Shown here in pieces: positions 56,012 through 64,000 of a DNA stretch of 64,000 nt (within the stretch, counting starts at the first letter, position 1; the number at the start of each line of letters is the position of its first letter). The stretch comes from Bradyrhizobium sp. CCGUVB1N3 (lineage in GTDB: Bacteria; Pseudomonadota; Alphaproteobacteria; Rhizobiales; Xanthobacteraceae): positions 6,017,501 to 6,081,500 of the forward strand of contig NZ_JANADR010000001.1 of NCBI RefSeq assembly GCF_024199925.1, in the 5' to 3' direction. The notes beneath the pieces were generated by a model, which made no database searches, was not told the DNA's origin, and saw nothing but the letters and a program-made list of their open reading frames with translations. A program made the position numbers and the translations under genes.

Positions 56012-56668
56012 TTACGCGCTCACGCCGACGCCGATCGGGCACGAGACGCCGGTGCCGCCGAGGCCGCAATAGCCGGCCGGATTCTTGGCGAGATATTGCT
56101 GGTGGTAATCCTCGGCGAAATAGAACTCGCCGGCGGGCGCGATCTCGGTGGTGATGGCGCTGAGGCCCTTGGCTGCGAGCGCCTTCTGATAGAGCGCCCT
56201 GGACTCGTCGGCCGCCTTCTTCTGCGCATCGCTATAGGTGTAGATCGCGCTTCGATATTGCGTGCCGACGTCATTGCCCTGGCGCATGCCTTGCGTCGGG
56301 TTGTGGTTCTCCCAGAACGCCTTCAACAGGCGCTCGTAAGGGATCTTCTTCGGATCGTACACGACCAGCACCACCTCGGTGTGGCCGGTGCGGCCCGAGC
56401 AGACCTCTTCGTAGGTGGGATTGGGCGTATGGCCGCCGGCATAGCCGACCGCGGTGACGTAGACGCCCTCGCCGAGCTCCCAGAACTTGCGCTCGGCGCC
56501 CCAGAAGCAACCGAGCCCGAACACGGCCTGCTCGAGACCCGCAGGGTAAGGCGGCTTGAGCTTCTGGCCGTTGACGAAATGGGTGGTGGCGGTGGGCAAA
56601 GGCTGCGCACGGCCCGGCAGCGCATCGGCTGCGCTCGGGAGTGCAGTGGTCTTGCGCATGAACAGCAT
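56012..56668 (-). CDS. msrA: Peptide-methionine (S)-S-oxide reductase MsrA
   Basis: Repairs oxidised methionine in proteins using thioredoxin. The active site is [21 protein letters not shown] with the reactive Cys, then [26 protein letters not shown] and [23 protein letters not shown]. The resolving cysteine is near the C-terminus ([15 protein letters not shown]). The N-terminal ~45 residues before the core ([20 protein letters not shown]) match the longer MsrA form of rhizobia. Cytoplasmic, 218 aa. Confidence 0.95.
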   Translation of the reverse strand: MLFMRKTTALPSAADALPGRAQPLPTATTHFVNGQKLKPPYPAGLEQAVFGLGCFWGAERKFWELGEGVYVTAVGYAGGHTPNPTYEEVCSGRTGHTEVVLVVYDPKKIPYERLLKAFWENHNPTQGMRQGNDVGTQYRSAIYTYSDAQKKAADESRALYQKALAAKGLSAITTEIAPAGEFYFAEDYHQQYLAKNPAGYCGLGGTGVSCPIGVGVSA

Positions 56669-56803
56669 GGTCGGATCTCCGAAACGAGCTGCCCGTCGCC
56701 CAAGCAGGGGCGCTTGAGGCGGCGTGCTCGCGATACCTGTTGAATATAGGCATTTACGTCTGGAGAGGCAGCCCTGTTACGCAGCCTCCTTTGCAAGGGA
56801 CGG

Positions 56804-57121
56804 TCAGTCCCGCGAATAGCCGATCAGGGGTTTCCTCGGCCGGAACAGGATCATCAGGAGGATGCCGAGGATGCCGAGCACGGCGAAAACCGGCTGGTCC
56901 AGCACCAGGCGGATCACCGAGGTCCATAGCCAGGGGGCCTTGGCCTCGACCCAGGTCCGGAACGCCTGCTGGCTGGCCTGATGGATATCGTTCCAGAACT
57001 GGCCGAACCGGGTGAACCGCAGGGTCTGGTCCGCCACCCAGCGGGCGCCGTCATAGACCATGAAGATGAAGCCGCCAGCCAGCAGCAACAGGCCGATCAG
57101 TCGGAAAAAGCCGCGGATCAT
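56804..57121 (-). CDS. Small membrane protein (105 aa)
   Basis: Two transmembrane segments: FFRLIGLLLLAGGFIFMVYDG at the N-terminus and VFAVLGILGILLMILFRPRK at the C-terminus, with a ~50-residue loop between (WVADQTLRFTRFGQFWNDIH). Family unassigned; it resembles conserved alphaproteobacterial two-helix proteins located near rpsT. Its promoter region faces that of rpsT. Confidence 0.75.
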   Translation of the reverse strand: MIRGFFRLIGLLLLAGGFIFMVYDGARWVADQTLRFTRFGQFWNDIHQASQQAFRTWVEAKAPWLWTSVIRLVLDQPVFAVLGILGILLMILFRPRKPLIGYSRD

Positions 57122-57264
57122 GCATCACCTTAATATGCCCATCCGGCCGGGACGGGGCGAAACGCCGCCAGCCAATACCGGGACGCAAGCAGAAATTCAA
57201 CCTCGTCAGTACGTTACGGCGGTTCCCGTTCCACCAAAGGCAGTTTTCCGGCCTCCCGAAGCCG

Positions 57265-57293
57265 TTGACGGTGCCGCAGGCCCCCTCTATAAG
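57265..57293 (+). promoter_or_regulatory. Sigma-70-type promoter of rpsT
   Basis: TTGACG (57265-57270) and TATAAG (57288-57293) with the ideal 17-bp spacing. Transcription would start near 57301, giving a 5' leader of about 210 nt that contains AGCCTT/AAGGCT complementary stretches. The leader may fold, as known for rpsT autoregulation elsewhere. Confidence 0.75.
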
Positions 57294-57509
57294 GGCGCCA
57301 ACTGGCGGCGGGCGCAATCCCGCCGCCGCTGTTCTTTGAGCCATGTGAGGCAGCCTTAGTGAGGCAATAGCCGCAAGGCTGGCACGCGGGCTCAACAGAA
57401 CTGCCTTAGCAACCGAACACCCTAAAACCGAGCGTCGATTTCGCGGTTCAAGCAGCCGGCGCTAATCCGAGCAAGAAGCGACCGGTCACCGCAGAGGATT
57501 TTTGAGACT

Positions 57510-57776
57510 ATGGCCAACACCACTTCCGCCAAGAAAGCGACGCGCAAGATTGCCCGTCGTACCGCCGTCAACAAGTCGCGTCGCACCCAGATGCGCGGCG
57601 CAGTCCGCACCGTCGAAGAGGCGATCAAAGCCGGCGATCGCGCCGCCGCGCTGAAGGCGCTGGCGAACGCCGAGCCCGCCCTGATGCGTGCCGCGCAGCG
57701 CAACATCGTTCACAAGAACAACGCGAGCCGCAAAGTGTCGCGGCTGACGCATCAGATCGCCAAGCTCGGCAAGTAA
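57510..57776 (+). CDS. rpsT: 30S ribosomal protein S20
   Basis: An 88-aa basic ribosomal protein that binds 16S rRNA in the small subunit body. [38 protein letters not shown] and [19 protein letters not shown] are highly conserved. AGAGGA precedes the ATG at 11 bp. A good promoter lies 217 bp upstream and a terminator directly follows. rpsT upstream of dnaA is a usual order in Bradyrhizobium and Rhodopseudomonas. Confidence 0.98.
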   Translation: MANTTSAKKATRKIARRTAVNKSRRTQMRGAVRTVEEAIKAGDRAAALKALANAEPALMRAAQRNIVHKNNASRKVSRLTHQIAKLGK

Positions 57777-57805
57777 TCTGAACGAACACCGCGTAAGCGG
57801 ACGAA

Positions 57806-57834
57806 GCCCGGCATGCGCCGGGCTTTTTCTTTTT
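57806..57834 (+). terminator. Rho-independent terminator of rpsT
   Basis: Stem GCCCGGC/GCCGGGC (loop ATGC) followed by TTTTTCTTTTT. It separates rpsT from the dnaA leader. Confidence 0.92.
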
Positions 57835-57898
57835 GTCGTGCGCGCGACGAAGACCAGAGCGCGTCAGCCGGAGCTTCTGCTCCAGCGCTCCCGCCATC

Positions 57899-58500
57899 GG
57901 AGCTCTTGATCCCTGCTCTTTGACAGGAGCTCGCTGATAGACGGGAGCTCTTCGATCGAAGCTCTTTGAAAAATTTTTCGGCGCGCTATTTTACCTCCCG
58001 TAATTTTACCTGCTGGCTATTCTGTCACACTGGAAACCTTCATCGCAGTTGCGAAAAGCCTGTGTGGCGCGGCAAAACGAATTCCCGCCCCGCCATCATC
58101 CTGCACGCCATGGTATCCAGGGGAGTTGTGCAACGGCAGGGTTACCCTGCAAAACGAGACTCGAAAAACGATGTCTCGATAATCACTTATCCACATAGTG
58201 ACCGGAAGCATTTGGAAAATTGGCTCACACGGCACTCGCGTGACGCTTTTGTAAATTTTTTTTGCGCGCCGTCGGATAATTGTCACATGACGCGCATTGC
58301 CTTCGATTCTGCACGGCGATTCAAAAACTTGGTTCTCGACCCTGTGAACAACTCTGCGCGCGCGTTAACGCAGATAAGGATTTAAGCTCCTCAACTGTGA
58401 ATCAATTTCATTGCGAGTCTCCGTGCATCGTGTATTTCTTAAAGCCGTCCGCAGCGCCCACGATCTTGAGACCAGCGCGGTTTTAGAAACGGGGCGAGCG
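57899..58500. other. AT-richer dnaA upstream region with GGAGCTC-type repeats
   Basis: About 1.2 kb separate rpsT from dnaA. The first part (57899-57970) repeats GGAGCTC/GAAGCTC-TTTGA-like words four times. From about 57960 to 58430 the base composition is clearly AT-richer than the window, with runs such as AAAAATTTTT and TTTTGTAAATTTTTTTTG. No gene is convincing. It looks like a long regulatory leader or a helical-unwinding type region; it is not proof of an origin. Confidence 0.5.
58187..58195 (+). promoter_or_regulatory. DnaA box (perfect TTATCCACA)
   Basis: One exact consensus DnaA box about 900 bp upstream of dnaA. Nearby TTGTTCACA and TGATTCACA (minus strand, around 58340 and 58394) match with two mismatches each. 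This fits DnaA autoregulation; a full origin would be expected to show more boxes. Confidence 0.7.
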
Positions 58501-58723
58501 TGCAAATCGGCGGCGGTGTGCACGTTGGCGGCGCTTTACCAAGCGATTGTCGGTTTGAAACCCATAGCAATATGGGAACGGTAGTGCTTTGTCCAAATGT
58601 CTCCAAGCGGGGCATTCGTGTCTCGCTCGCGTTCACACGCAACGGAGAGACAGCGACAGGCGACCCGACAAGCGCGAGGGCAGCGCCACCCGGACAAGCT
58701 ATGAAAGACGGGCGGGCCTCGCG

Positions 58724-58843
58724 CTAGGAATGTGGAGTTCCTGCGCGAAGTTCATAGACGACACGCAGGACCTTGCCGTGAGCAATCACGGCAGGACGGG
58801 GAGGCACCATGTCGAACGATCGTAACGCGGTATTGAACAACAT
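58724..58843 (-). CDS. Possible small ORF (39 aa) antisense to the dnaA leader
   Basis: MLFNTALRSFDMVPPRPAVI begins a 39-residue frame with GGAAGAAGAG just before the ATG. Its composition looks protein-like (HGKVLRVVYELRAG), but codon use gives no decisive support. An overlapping plus-strand frame (58809-58922, 37 aa, MSNDRNAVLNNISSS) also has a good GGGGAGG site. At most one is likely to be real; comparison with other Bradyrhizobium dnaA regions would decide. Confidence 0.3.
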   Translation of the reverse strand: MLFNTALRSFDMVPPRPAVIAHGKVLRVVYELRAGTPHS

Positions 58844-59087
58844 CTCTTCTTCCAATGATGCCGTTTCGAGTTCGTCCTGCGACCAGCCCCCGGCGTGCCC
58901 CTGCGCGCTGAGTACGCGCTGACCTCGCGACCCCACAATTCTTGACATCACTGGTCTGCTCTGCGGCGTTCGCGCCGAACGGTTGATCTGTGCCTTCAAG
59001 ATGGATTCGCTTGAGGTCGTGCCGTGGCAGGAAACCTGCAACGGCACTCGCAACGCAACCTTATCTCCAAAGAAAAGTTTACAAACG

Positions 59088-60506
59088 ATGACATCGGAAC
59101 AGGATCGCTGGTCACGCGTGAAGGGTCGGCTGCGCACGAGCGTTGGCGAGGACGTCTACACCAGCTGGTTTGCACGCATGGATCTCGAAGGAGTGCAGGA
59201 GGAAAGCGTGCGGCTTTCGGTTCCGACGCGCTTCCTGAAGAGCTGGATCCAGGCCCATTATGCCGAGCGCGTGCTCTCCTGTTGGCAGGCCGAGATGCCG
59301 GAAGTGCATCGTATCGACCTCACCGTGCGCACCGCTGTGCGCCCGACCATCGCACTCAAGGAAGCGCCGGCGCCGATCGAGGCCAAGCGCATGGACGGCC
59401 GCCCCTCGGCCGAGCTGCGCGCGACCGCGACCGCGCCGGTCTCCGCCAACCATGACGCGCTCGGCGGCTCGCCGCTCGATCCGCGCCTGACCTTTGCAAG
59501 CTTCGTCGTCGGCCGCGCCAACACGCTGGCGCATGCGGCGGCACGCCAGGTCGCGGAAGGACGCCGCGGCGATCCCGTGATGTTCAATCCGCTCTACATC
59601 CATGCCGGCGTTGGCCTCGGCAAGACGCATCTGCTCCAGGCGGTGACATGGGCCGGCAATTCCGGCAGCGAGCGCAAGGTGCTCTATCTCACCGCGGAAA
59701 AATTCATGTACGGCTTCGTCGCCGCGCTGAAGACGCAGACGGCGCTCGCCTTCAAGGAAGCGCTGCGCGGCATCGACGTGCTCGTCATCGACGACCTCCA
59801 GTTCCTCCAGGGCAAGTCGACGCAGGCCGAGTTCTGCCACACGCTGAATGCGCTGATCGATGCCGGTCGCCAGGTCGTGATCGCGGCCGACCGCCCGCCG
59901 TCCGATCTCGAGAGCCTGGACGATCGCGTCCGCTCGCGGCTCGCCGGCGGCCTTGTGGTCGAGATGGGATCGCTCGGAGAAGATTTGCGGCTTGGCATTC
60001 TCAAGTCGCGTGTCGCGGCTGCCCGCGCCCATCATGCAAGCTTCGACGTGCCCGAGGAGGTGCTGAACTATCTGGCGCGCACCATCACCCATAACGGCAG
60101 GGATCTCGAAGGCTCGATCAACCGGCTGCTTGCTCACTCGAAGCTGAACAACCAGCCGGTGACGCTGGAGATGGCCGAGCGCGAGGTGCGCGACCTGATC
60201 CGGCCGCAGGAGCCCAAGCGCATCAAGATCGAGGACATCCAGCGCGTGGTGGCGCGGCAATATAATGTCAGCCGTTCCGACCTCCTGTCCTCGCGCCGAA
60301 CCGCCAACGTGGTCCGGCCGCGGCAGGTCGCGATGTACCTCGCCAAGACGCTGACCCTGCGCTCACTCCCGGAGATCGGCCGCCGCTTCGGCGGGCGCGA
60401 CCACACCACGGTGCTGCACGCGGTGCGCAAAATCGAGGCACTGGTCAGCAAGGATACGGCGCTGTCCGAAGAGGTCGAATCCCTGAAGCGGCAGCTGCAG
60501 GAATAA
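59088..60506 (+). CDS. dnaA: Chromosomal replication initiator protein DnaA
   Basis: ATP-dependent initiator of chromosome replication (472 aa). Domain I begins [20 protein letters not shown]. The AAA+ domain has Walker [15 protein letters not shown], Walker [14 protein letters not shown] and sensor regions ([15 protein letters not shown]). The DNA-binding signature is [20 protein letters not shown]. The frame is open 35 codons upstream to 58983, but the residues before MTSEQDRW are not DnaA-like, so ATG 59088 is chosen. It is first in the classic dnaA-dnaN-recF order, here with an extra gene before recF. Confidence 0.97.
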   Translation: MTSEQDRWSRVKGRLRTSVGEDVYTSWFARMDLEGVQEESVRLSVPTRFLKSWIQAHYAERVLSCWQAEMPEVHRIDLTVRTAVRPTIALKEAPAPIEAKRMDGRPSAELRATATAPVSANHDALGGSPLDPRLTFASFVVGRANTLAHAAARQVAEGRRGDPVMFNPLYIHAGVGLGKTHLLQAVTWAGNSGSERKVLYLTAEKFMYGFVAALKTQTALAFKEALRGIDVLVIDDLQFLQGKSTQAEFCHTLNALIDAGRQVVIAADRPPSDLESLDDRVRSRLAGGLVVEMGSLGEDLRLGILKSRVAAARAHHASFDVPEEVLNYLARTITHNGRDLEGSINRLLAHSKLNNQPVTLEMAEREVRDLIRPQEPKRIKIEDIQRVVARQYNVSRSDLLSSRRTANVVRPRQVAMYLAKTLTLRSLPEIGRRFGGRDHTTVLHAVRKIEALVSKDTALSEEVESLKRQLQE

Positions 60507-60759
60507 ACCCCTAGGCCCTTCCGACCTGGCATTGATCGTCCCGGCTTTGCCGCCGGGGCGAGAGGCAAAATCGGGATGTAAATCGTGGGGAACAGCACCC
60601 CAATCCCTTGAATCGGATGGCTTTACGCGCCACCTTGCGCGACCCTGGCGGCTTTGATCATATCGGCTGGATGATCCGGCTTTGTCGGGTTTCTTCCCTG
60701 CCGCGGCGCCGCTTTCGGCCGCCCGGCTTTTCCATCCTGGGGATCGGGCGGGTAGTGCA

Positions 60760-61878
60760 ATGAAGGTTACGGTCGAACGCGCGCAACTCCTGAAATCGCT
60801 GGGCCACGTCCATCGCGTGGTCGAGCGCCGCAACACGATCCCGATCCTCGGTAACGTGCTGGTGCGTGCAGAAGGCGCAAAACTGTCGCTGAAGGCGACC
60901 GACCTCGATCTCGAGGTGACGGAGACGCTGCCTGCGGAAACCGCGACCGCCGGTTCCACGACCGTGCCGGCGCACATGTTCTACGACATCGTGCGCAAAC
61001 TGCCCGACGGCTCGCAGATCGTGCTGGAAGGCGACGGCGACCGCTCCGTGCTGGCGATCCGTGCCGGCCGCTCGCGCTTCACGCTCCAGACGCTGCCGGA
61101 GAATGATTTTCCCGATCTTGCGGCCGGCGACATGTCGCATTCCTTCAACCTCGCCGCCAAGGACGTGAAGCGGCTGATCGACCGCACCCAGTTCGCGATC
61201 TCGACCGAGGAGACGCGCTACTATCTCAACGGCATCTATCTGCATGCCGCAGGCTCAGCCAAAGCCGCGACCTTGCGCGGCGTTGCCACCGACGGCCACC
61301 GCCTCGCCCAGCTCGATCTGGTGCAGCCCACCGGTGCCGCCGGCATGCCCGGCGTGATCGTACCGCGCAAGACCGTCGGCGAGGTGCAGCGCCTGATCGA
61401 GGACAGCGAGGCCGAAGTCACGATCGAGCTGTCGCAGGCCAAGATCCGCTTCACCATCGGCAATGTGGTGCTGACGTCAAAGCTGATCGACGGCACTTTC
61501 CCCGACTACGGCCGCGTCATCCCGCAGAACAACGACAAGGAACTGGTCGTCGACAAGAAGGATTTCGAGGCCGCTGTCGACCGTGTCTCCACCATCTCCA
61601 GCGAGCGCGGCCGCGCGGTGAAGCTCTCGCTCTCCGCGGGCAAGCTGGTGCTATCGGTCACCAATCCGGATTCCGGCAGCGCGACCGAAGAGCTCGAGGT
61701 CGAATACGCCTCCGACGCGCTCGACATCGGCTTCAACTCCCGCTACCTGCTCGACATCGCCGCCCAGATCGAGGGCGAGGTCGCAACCCTTAAGCTCGCC
61801 GACCCGGGTTCACCGACCCTCGTCCAGGACCGCGACGACAAGAGCGCGCTATACGTGCTGATGCCGATGCGGGTGTGA
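60760..61878 (+). CDS. dnaN: DNA polymerase III beta subunit (sliding clamp)
   Basis: Ring-shaped clamp that tethers polymerases to DNA; 372 aa in three repeated domains. MKVTVERAQLLKSLGHVHRVVERRNTIPIL opens it, with FTLQTLPENDFPDL and DGTFPDYGRVIP from the first and later domains, and the C-terminal YVLMPMRV clamp end is intact. ATG 60760 is chosen; 26 upstream codons are non-homologous. It lies 253 bp after dnaA, in a stretch with no recognisable gene. The next feature is the repeat-flanked DUF559 gene. Confidence 0.97.
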   Translation: MKVTVERAQLLKSLGHVHRVVERRNTIPILGNVLVRAEGAKLSLKATDLDLEVTETLPAETATAGSTTVPAHMFYDIVRKLPDGSQIVLEGDGDRSVLAIRAGRSRFTLQTLPENDFPDLAAGDMSHSFNLAAKDVKRLIDRTQFAISTEETRYYLNGIYLHAAGSAKAATLRGVATDGHRLAQLDLVQPTGAAGMPGVIVPRKTVGEVQRLIEDSEAEVTIELSQAKIRFTIGNVVLTSKLIDGTFPDYGRVIPQNNDKELVVDKKDFEAAVDRVSTISSERGRAVKLSLSAGKLVLSVTNPDSGSATEELEVEYASDALDIGFNSRYLLDIAAQIEGEVATLKLADPGSPTLVQDRDDKSALYVLMPMRV

Positions 61879-61954
61879 GGCGCGTGAGCCTCCCGGCGCA
61901 TAGTGAAGGCACACTGCCATCGCTTCGCGACCAGGGAGAGCTGCGCATTGCTGT

Positions 61955-62058
61955 GCCCTCTCCCCTTGTGGGAGAGGGCAGCTCCGCTCGTCGACCCAAG
62001 CTCACTCGGGTGAGGGGTCCTCTCTCCGCACCTACAATGCGAAGGCAACCCCTCACCC
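61955..62058. repeat. Hairpin repeat left of the DUF559 gene
   Basis: Hairpin arms GCCCTCTCCC and GGGAGAGGGC with loop CTTGT (61955-61979). This is followed by GGGTGAGGGGT (62008-62018) and its complement ACCCCTCACCC (62048-62058). The 23-bp hairpin core is the exact reverse complement of the one at 62525-62547 on the other side of the gene. Confidence 0.9.
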
Positions 62059-62120
62059 GGCTTCGCTTCGCGAAGGCACACCGCCGCCGCTTCACGAACA
62101 GAGTGCGATGTGAGGGGCTT

Positions 62121-62486
62121 GTGCCGCAAGACCCGCATCATCGACCGGCCGCCACGCATCTGCGTGAATTCGCGAAGAAGATGCGACGAGAGCCGACGGA
62201 TGCCGAAGCTGCGATGTGGCGATTGCTCAGGGATCGCCGGCTCTCCACTGTCAAGTTTCGCCGACAAGTCCCCTTCAAGAACTACATTCTCGATTTCGTC
62301 TGCTTCGAGAAGCGGCTCGTCATCGAAATCGACGGTAGTCAGCACGCAGAATCGCGTAGCGATGCTACTCGGGAAGCCGCACTTGCTGCCGAAGGATTTC
62401 AAATCGCCCGCTACTGGAACAACGATGTCTTGCAACAGCCCGCGGCCGTATTGGAGGACATCCTTGCCAAGCTCAGTACGCGGTAA
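62121..62486 (+). CDS. DUF559 (PD-(D/E)XK/Vsr-like) endonuclease-domain protein
   Basis: 121-aa single-domain protein of the DUF559 family, related to Vsr and PD-(D/E)XK nucleases. Blocks: LREFAKKMRREPTDAEAAMW, FRRQVPFKNYILDFVCF (catalytic-type Asp), RLVIEIDGSQH (E-x-D) and the C-terminal RYWNNDVLQQP. A GTG at 62121 gives the usual family length, and GAGGGG just before it can act as ribosome site. The longer frame from 61875 only translates repeat DNA. GTGAGGGG (62110-62117) and CCCCTCAC (62491-62498) lie within 4-5 bp of the two ends. It interrupts the dnaN-recF pair. Nuclease activity and target are not known. Confidence 0.87.
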   Translation: MPQDPHHRPAATHLREFAKKMRREPTDAEAAMWRLLRDRRLSTVKFRRQVPFKNYILDFVCFEKRLVIEIDGSQHAESRSDATREAALAAEGFQIARYWNNDVLQQPAAVLEDILAKLSTR

Positions 62487-62489
62487 GAT

Positions 62490-62548
62490 ACCCCTCACCC
62501 GTCGCCTCACTTCGTGAGGCGCCACCCTCTCCCACAAGGGGAGAGGGT
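62490..62548. repeat. Hairpin repeat right of the DUF559 gene
   Basis: ACCCCTCACCC starts 4 bp after the DUF559 stop. It is followed by the small hairpin CGCCTCAC-TTC-GTGAGGCG and the hairpin ACCCTCTCCC/GGGAGAGGGT with loop ACAAG (62524-62548). In reverse complement it has the same order of blocks as the left flank. Confidence 0.9.
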
Positions 62549-62576
62549 GAAGAGTCCGGTTTGCGACGAACAGAGC

Positions 62577-63713
62577 ATGACCCCTTCCCGCATTCATCGC
62601 CTGACGCTGACGCAGTTTCGCAATTACCGGGCGGCGGGGCTCGAGACGACGGCTGACATGGTGGCGCTGGTCGGCCCCAATGGTGCGGGCAAGACCAATT
62701 GCATCGAGGCCATCTCGTTTCTGTCGCCGGGCCGCGGCTTGCGACGGGCGACGCTGGAGGACGTCGCCGACAATCAGGGCGACGGATCCTGGGCGGTCTC
62801 CGCGCAGGTCGAGGGCGCGCTGGGCCTCGGCACGCTCGGCACCGGCATCGATGCGCCGCGCGCCGACAGCGCGGTGAGCCGGCGCTGCCGCATCGACCGC
62901 GAGCCGGTCAACTCGGCGAGCGCCTTCGGCGACCACATCCGCATGGTGTGGCTGACGCCGGCGATGGACGGCCTGTTCATGGGCGCGGCCTCGGAGCGGC
63001 GGCGCTTCTTCGACCGCCTGGTGCTGGCGATTGACAGCGAGCATTCCAGCCGCATCTCGGCGCTCGAGCGTTCGCTGCGCTCGCGCAACCGGCTGCTCGA
63101 GGTGCGCAATTATGACGACCATTGGTGCGACGCCATCGAGCGCGAAACCGCCGAGCTTGCGGTCGCGGTCGCAGCGACGCGCGGCCAGACCGCTGCAAAG
63201 CTCACCGCGATGCTCAATGGCCGCGCGCAATCCTCGGCGTTCCCGTCGGCGCAAATCGCGCTCGACGGCTGGATGGAGAACGCGTTGCTTGCAGAGACCG
63301 CGACTTCGGTCGAGGACCGCTACCGCCAGATCCTACGCGACAACCGCCCGCGCGATGCGATCGCCGGCCGCACCACCGACGGGCCGCACCTCACCGATCT
63401 CCAAGTCGTCTATGCGCCGAAGGGGATGCCGGCGCGCGATGCCTCGACCGGCGAGCAGAAGGCGCTGCTGATCGGGCTCGTGCTGGCGCATGCGACGCTG
63501 GTTGCCGAGATGACCGGCATCGTGCCGCTCTTGCTGCTCGACGAGGTCGTCGCGCATCTCGATCCGCACCGCCGTGCGGCGCTGTTTGCCGAACTGCAGA
63601 AACTCGGTGCGCAGGTGTGGTTAACCGGCGCCGACCCTGCCGCTTTTGCCGAGATCGGCAGCTCCGGCGAGGTGTTCGACGTCGAGAACGGGCGCATCAC
63701 GGCGCGCCGGTAG
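62577..63713 (+). CDS. recF: DNA replication and repair protein RecF
   Basis: SMC-like ATPase that loads RecA at gaps with RecO and RecR; 378 aa. Blocks: LTLTQFRNYRAAGLE, Walker A ALVGPNGAGKTNCIEAI, the arm-helix region RRFFDRLVLAIDSEHSSRI, signature ARDASTGEQKALLIGLVLAH and Walker B LLLLDEVVAHLDPHRRAALF. ATG 62577 begins right after the right-flank repeat of the DUF559 cassette, so the repeat sits in the recF leader. gyrB is the usual next gene in relatives, but the window ends before it. Confidence 0.96.
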   Translation: MTPSRIHRLTLTQFRNYRAAGLETTADMVALVGPNGAGKTNCIEAISFLSPGRGLRRATLEDVADNQGDGSWAVSAQVEGALGLGTLGTGIDAPRADSAVSRRCRIDREPVNSASAFGDHIRMVWLTPAMDGLFMGAASERRRFFDRLVLAIDSEHSSRISALERSLRSRNRLLEVRNYDDHWCDAIERETAELAVAVAATRGQTAAKLTAMLNGRAQSSAFPSAQIALDGWMENALLAETATSVEDRYRQILRDNRPRDAIAGRTTDGPHLTDLQVVYAPKGMPARDASTGEQKALLIGLVLAHATLVAEMTGIVPLLLLDEVVAHLDPHRRAALFAELQKLGAQVWLTGADPAAFAEIGSSGEVFDVENGRITARR

Positions 63714-63836
63714 GGTCACCGTTGAACCTGACGGGTTCCCCCGGCGACTAGTCTCTTGAGGCCGCGCCGACAGTGTCGCAGCCGTTGCAATCGCGCGATG
63801 CCCCGATTGGCGCGCAACATCCTTGGAGATTCGACG

Positions 63837-64000
63837 ATGTCGACAGTAAGGCGCGGGACGAAAGTTCCGGCACGATGGCGGCTGTTTGTGTGCGGCCTCT
63901 TCCTGGTGGCGAGTTGCCCAATCGTGGCAAGGGCCGATGACGGCTTGGTTGACGTTCGCACGCTGCCGAAACTGGAAGGCGCGGTGGAGGATGCCGCGCG
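63837..64000 (+). CDS. Secreted protein, 3' end beyond window
   Basis: 54 codons are visible, starting at an ATG with GGAGAT upstream. The N-terminus is a signal peptide (MSTVRRGTKVPARWRLFVCG, then LFLVASCPIVARA). LVASC could be a lipobox, or cleavage could follow ARA before DDGLVDVRTLPKLEGAVEDA. The mature domain is too short to identify. Confidence 0.6.
   Translation, partial: MSTVRRGTKVPARWRLFVCGLFLVASCPIVARADDGLVDVRTLPKLEGAVEDAA

Noticed and set aside
57836..59087. Calling this region the chromosomal origin
   Set aside because: Only one perfect DnaA box is visible. In Bradyrhizobium the origin is usually placed elsewhere, near hemE; GC-skew would be needed.
58983..59087. An upstream dnaA start giving 35 extra residues
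   Set aside because: The extra residues lack DnaA similarity, and domain I begins at MTSEQDRW.

Overview
The window reads as a chromosomal segment of a Bradyrhizobium-type alphaproteobacterium. This rests on the high GC content, a RegS/RegR redox two-component pair with family-specific motifs, polyhydroxybutyrate depolymerases, several c-di-GMP enzymes, a Liv-type ABC uptake operon, rpsT lying upstream of dnaA-dnaN-recF, and many families of short palindromic intergenic repeats. The genus is inferred from gene order and family knowledge, not from a database search.

Layout. 1-8 kb: the 3' part of a class A penicillin-binding protein, a YgjP-like metallopeptidase, intracellular PHB depolymerase, an ABC-2 exporter, then regS-regR. 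8-19 kb: mmcB, a GH13 glucosidase, a vWA protein, a metallo-beta-lactamase-fold hydrolase, a divergent HxlR/ABM pair, a PHB-depolymerase-like esterase, a broken MFS gene, a luciferase-like flavin monooxygenase and a cytochrome P450. 18-36 kb: an HWE-type histidine kinase, a GGDEF-EAL protein, then a catabolic/uptake locus (sigma-54 activator, MHS symporter, large CoA-transferase, LivK-G-F-H-M), a second, larger GGDEF-EAL protein and tRNA-Arg(CCG). 36-47 kb: SDR, 3-methyladenine glycosylase, phosphoesterase, cNMP-binding protein, a self-regulated operon holding a UppS homologue, a trypsin-like protease, an ArsR-SRPBCC-DUF899 operon, a TctC-type binding protein and an HD-GYP phosphodiesterase. 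47-57 kb: a two-subunit molybdenum hydroxylase, several hydrolases, a lower-GC patch with an acyltransferase-like SGNH enzyme, a polysaccharide export lipoprotein and msrA. 57-64 kb: rpsT, a long AT-richer dnaA leader with one perfect DnaA box, dnaA, dnaN, a DUF559 nuclease-fold gene boxed in by inverted repeats, recF, and the start of a secreted protein.

How genes may work together. A 25-bp palindrome and a -24/-12 promoter lie between the sigma-54 activator and the MHS transporter. This suggests that the activator switches on uptake and CoA-activation of an organic acid. At 39.4-41.2 kb a winged-helix regulator sits downstream of a palindromic TACTTTG/CAAAGTA site and appears to control a membrane protein, itself and a cis-prenyltransferase.

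The most unusual structure is the DUF559 gene between dnaN and recF. Short inverted repeats abut both ends of its reading frame, and a 23-bp hairpin is present in exactly inverted copies further out. Related hairpin pairs without the gene occur elsewhere in the window (28.5 and 55.9 kb). This looks like a small nuclease-bearing cassette related to the dispersed palindromic repeats.
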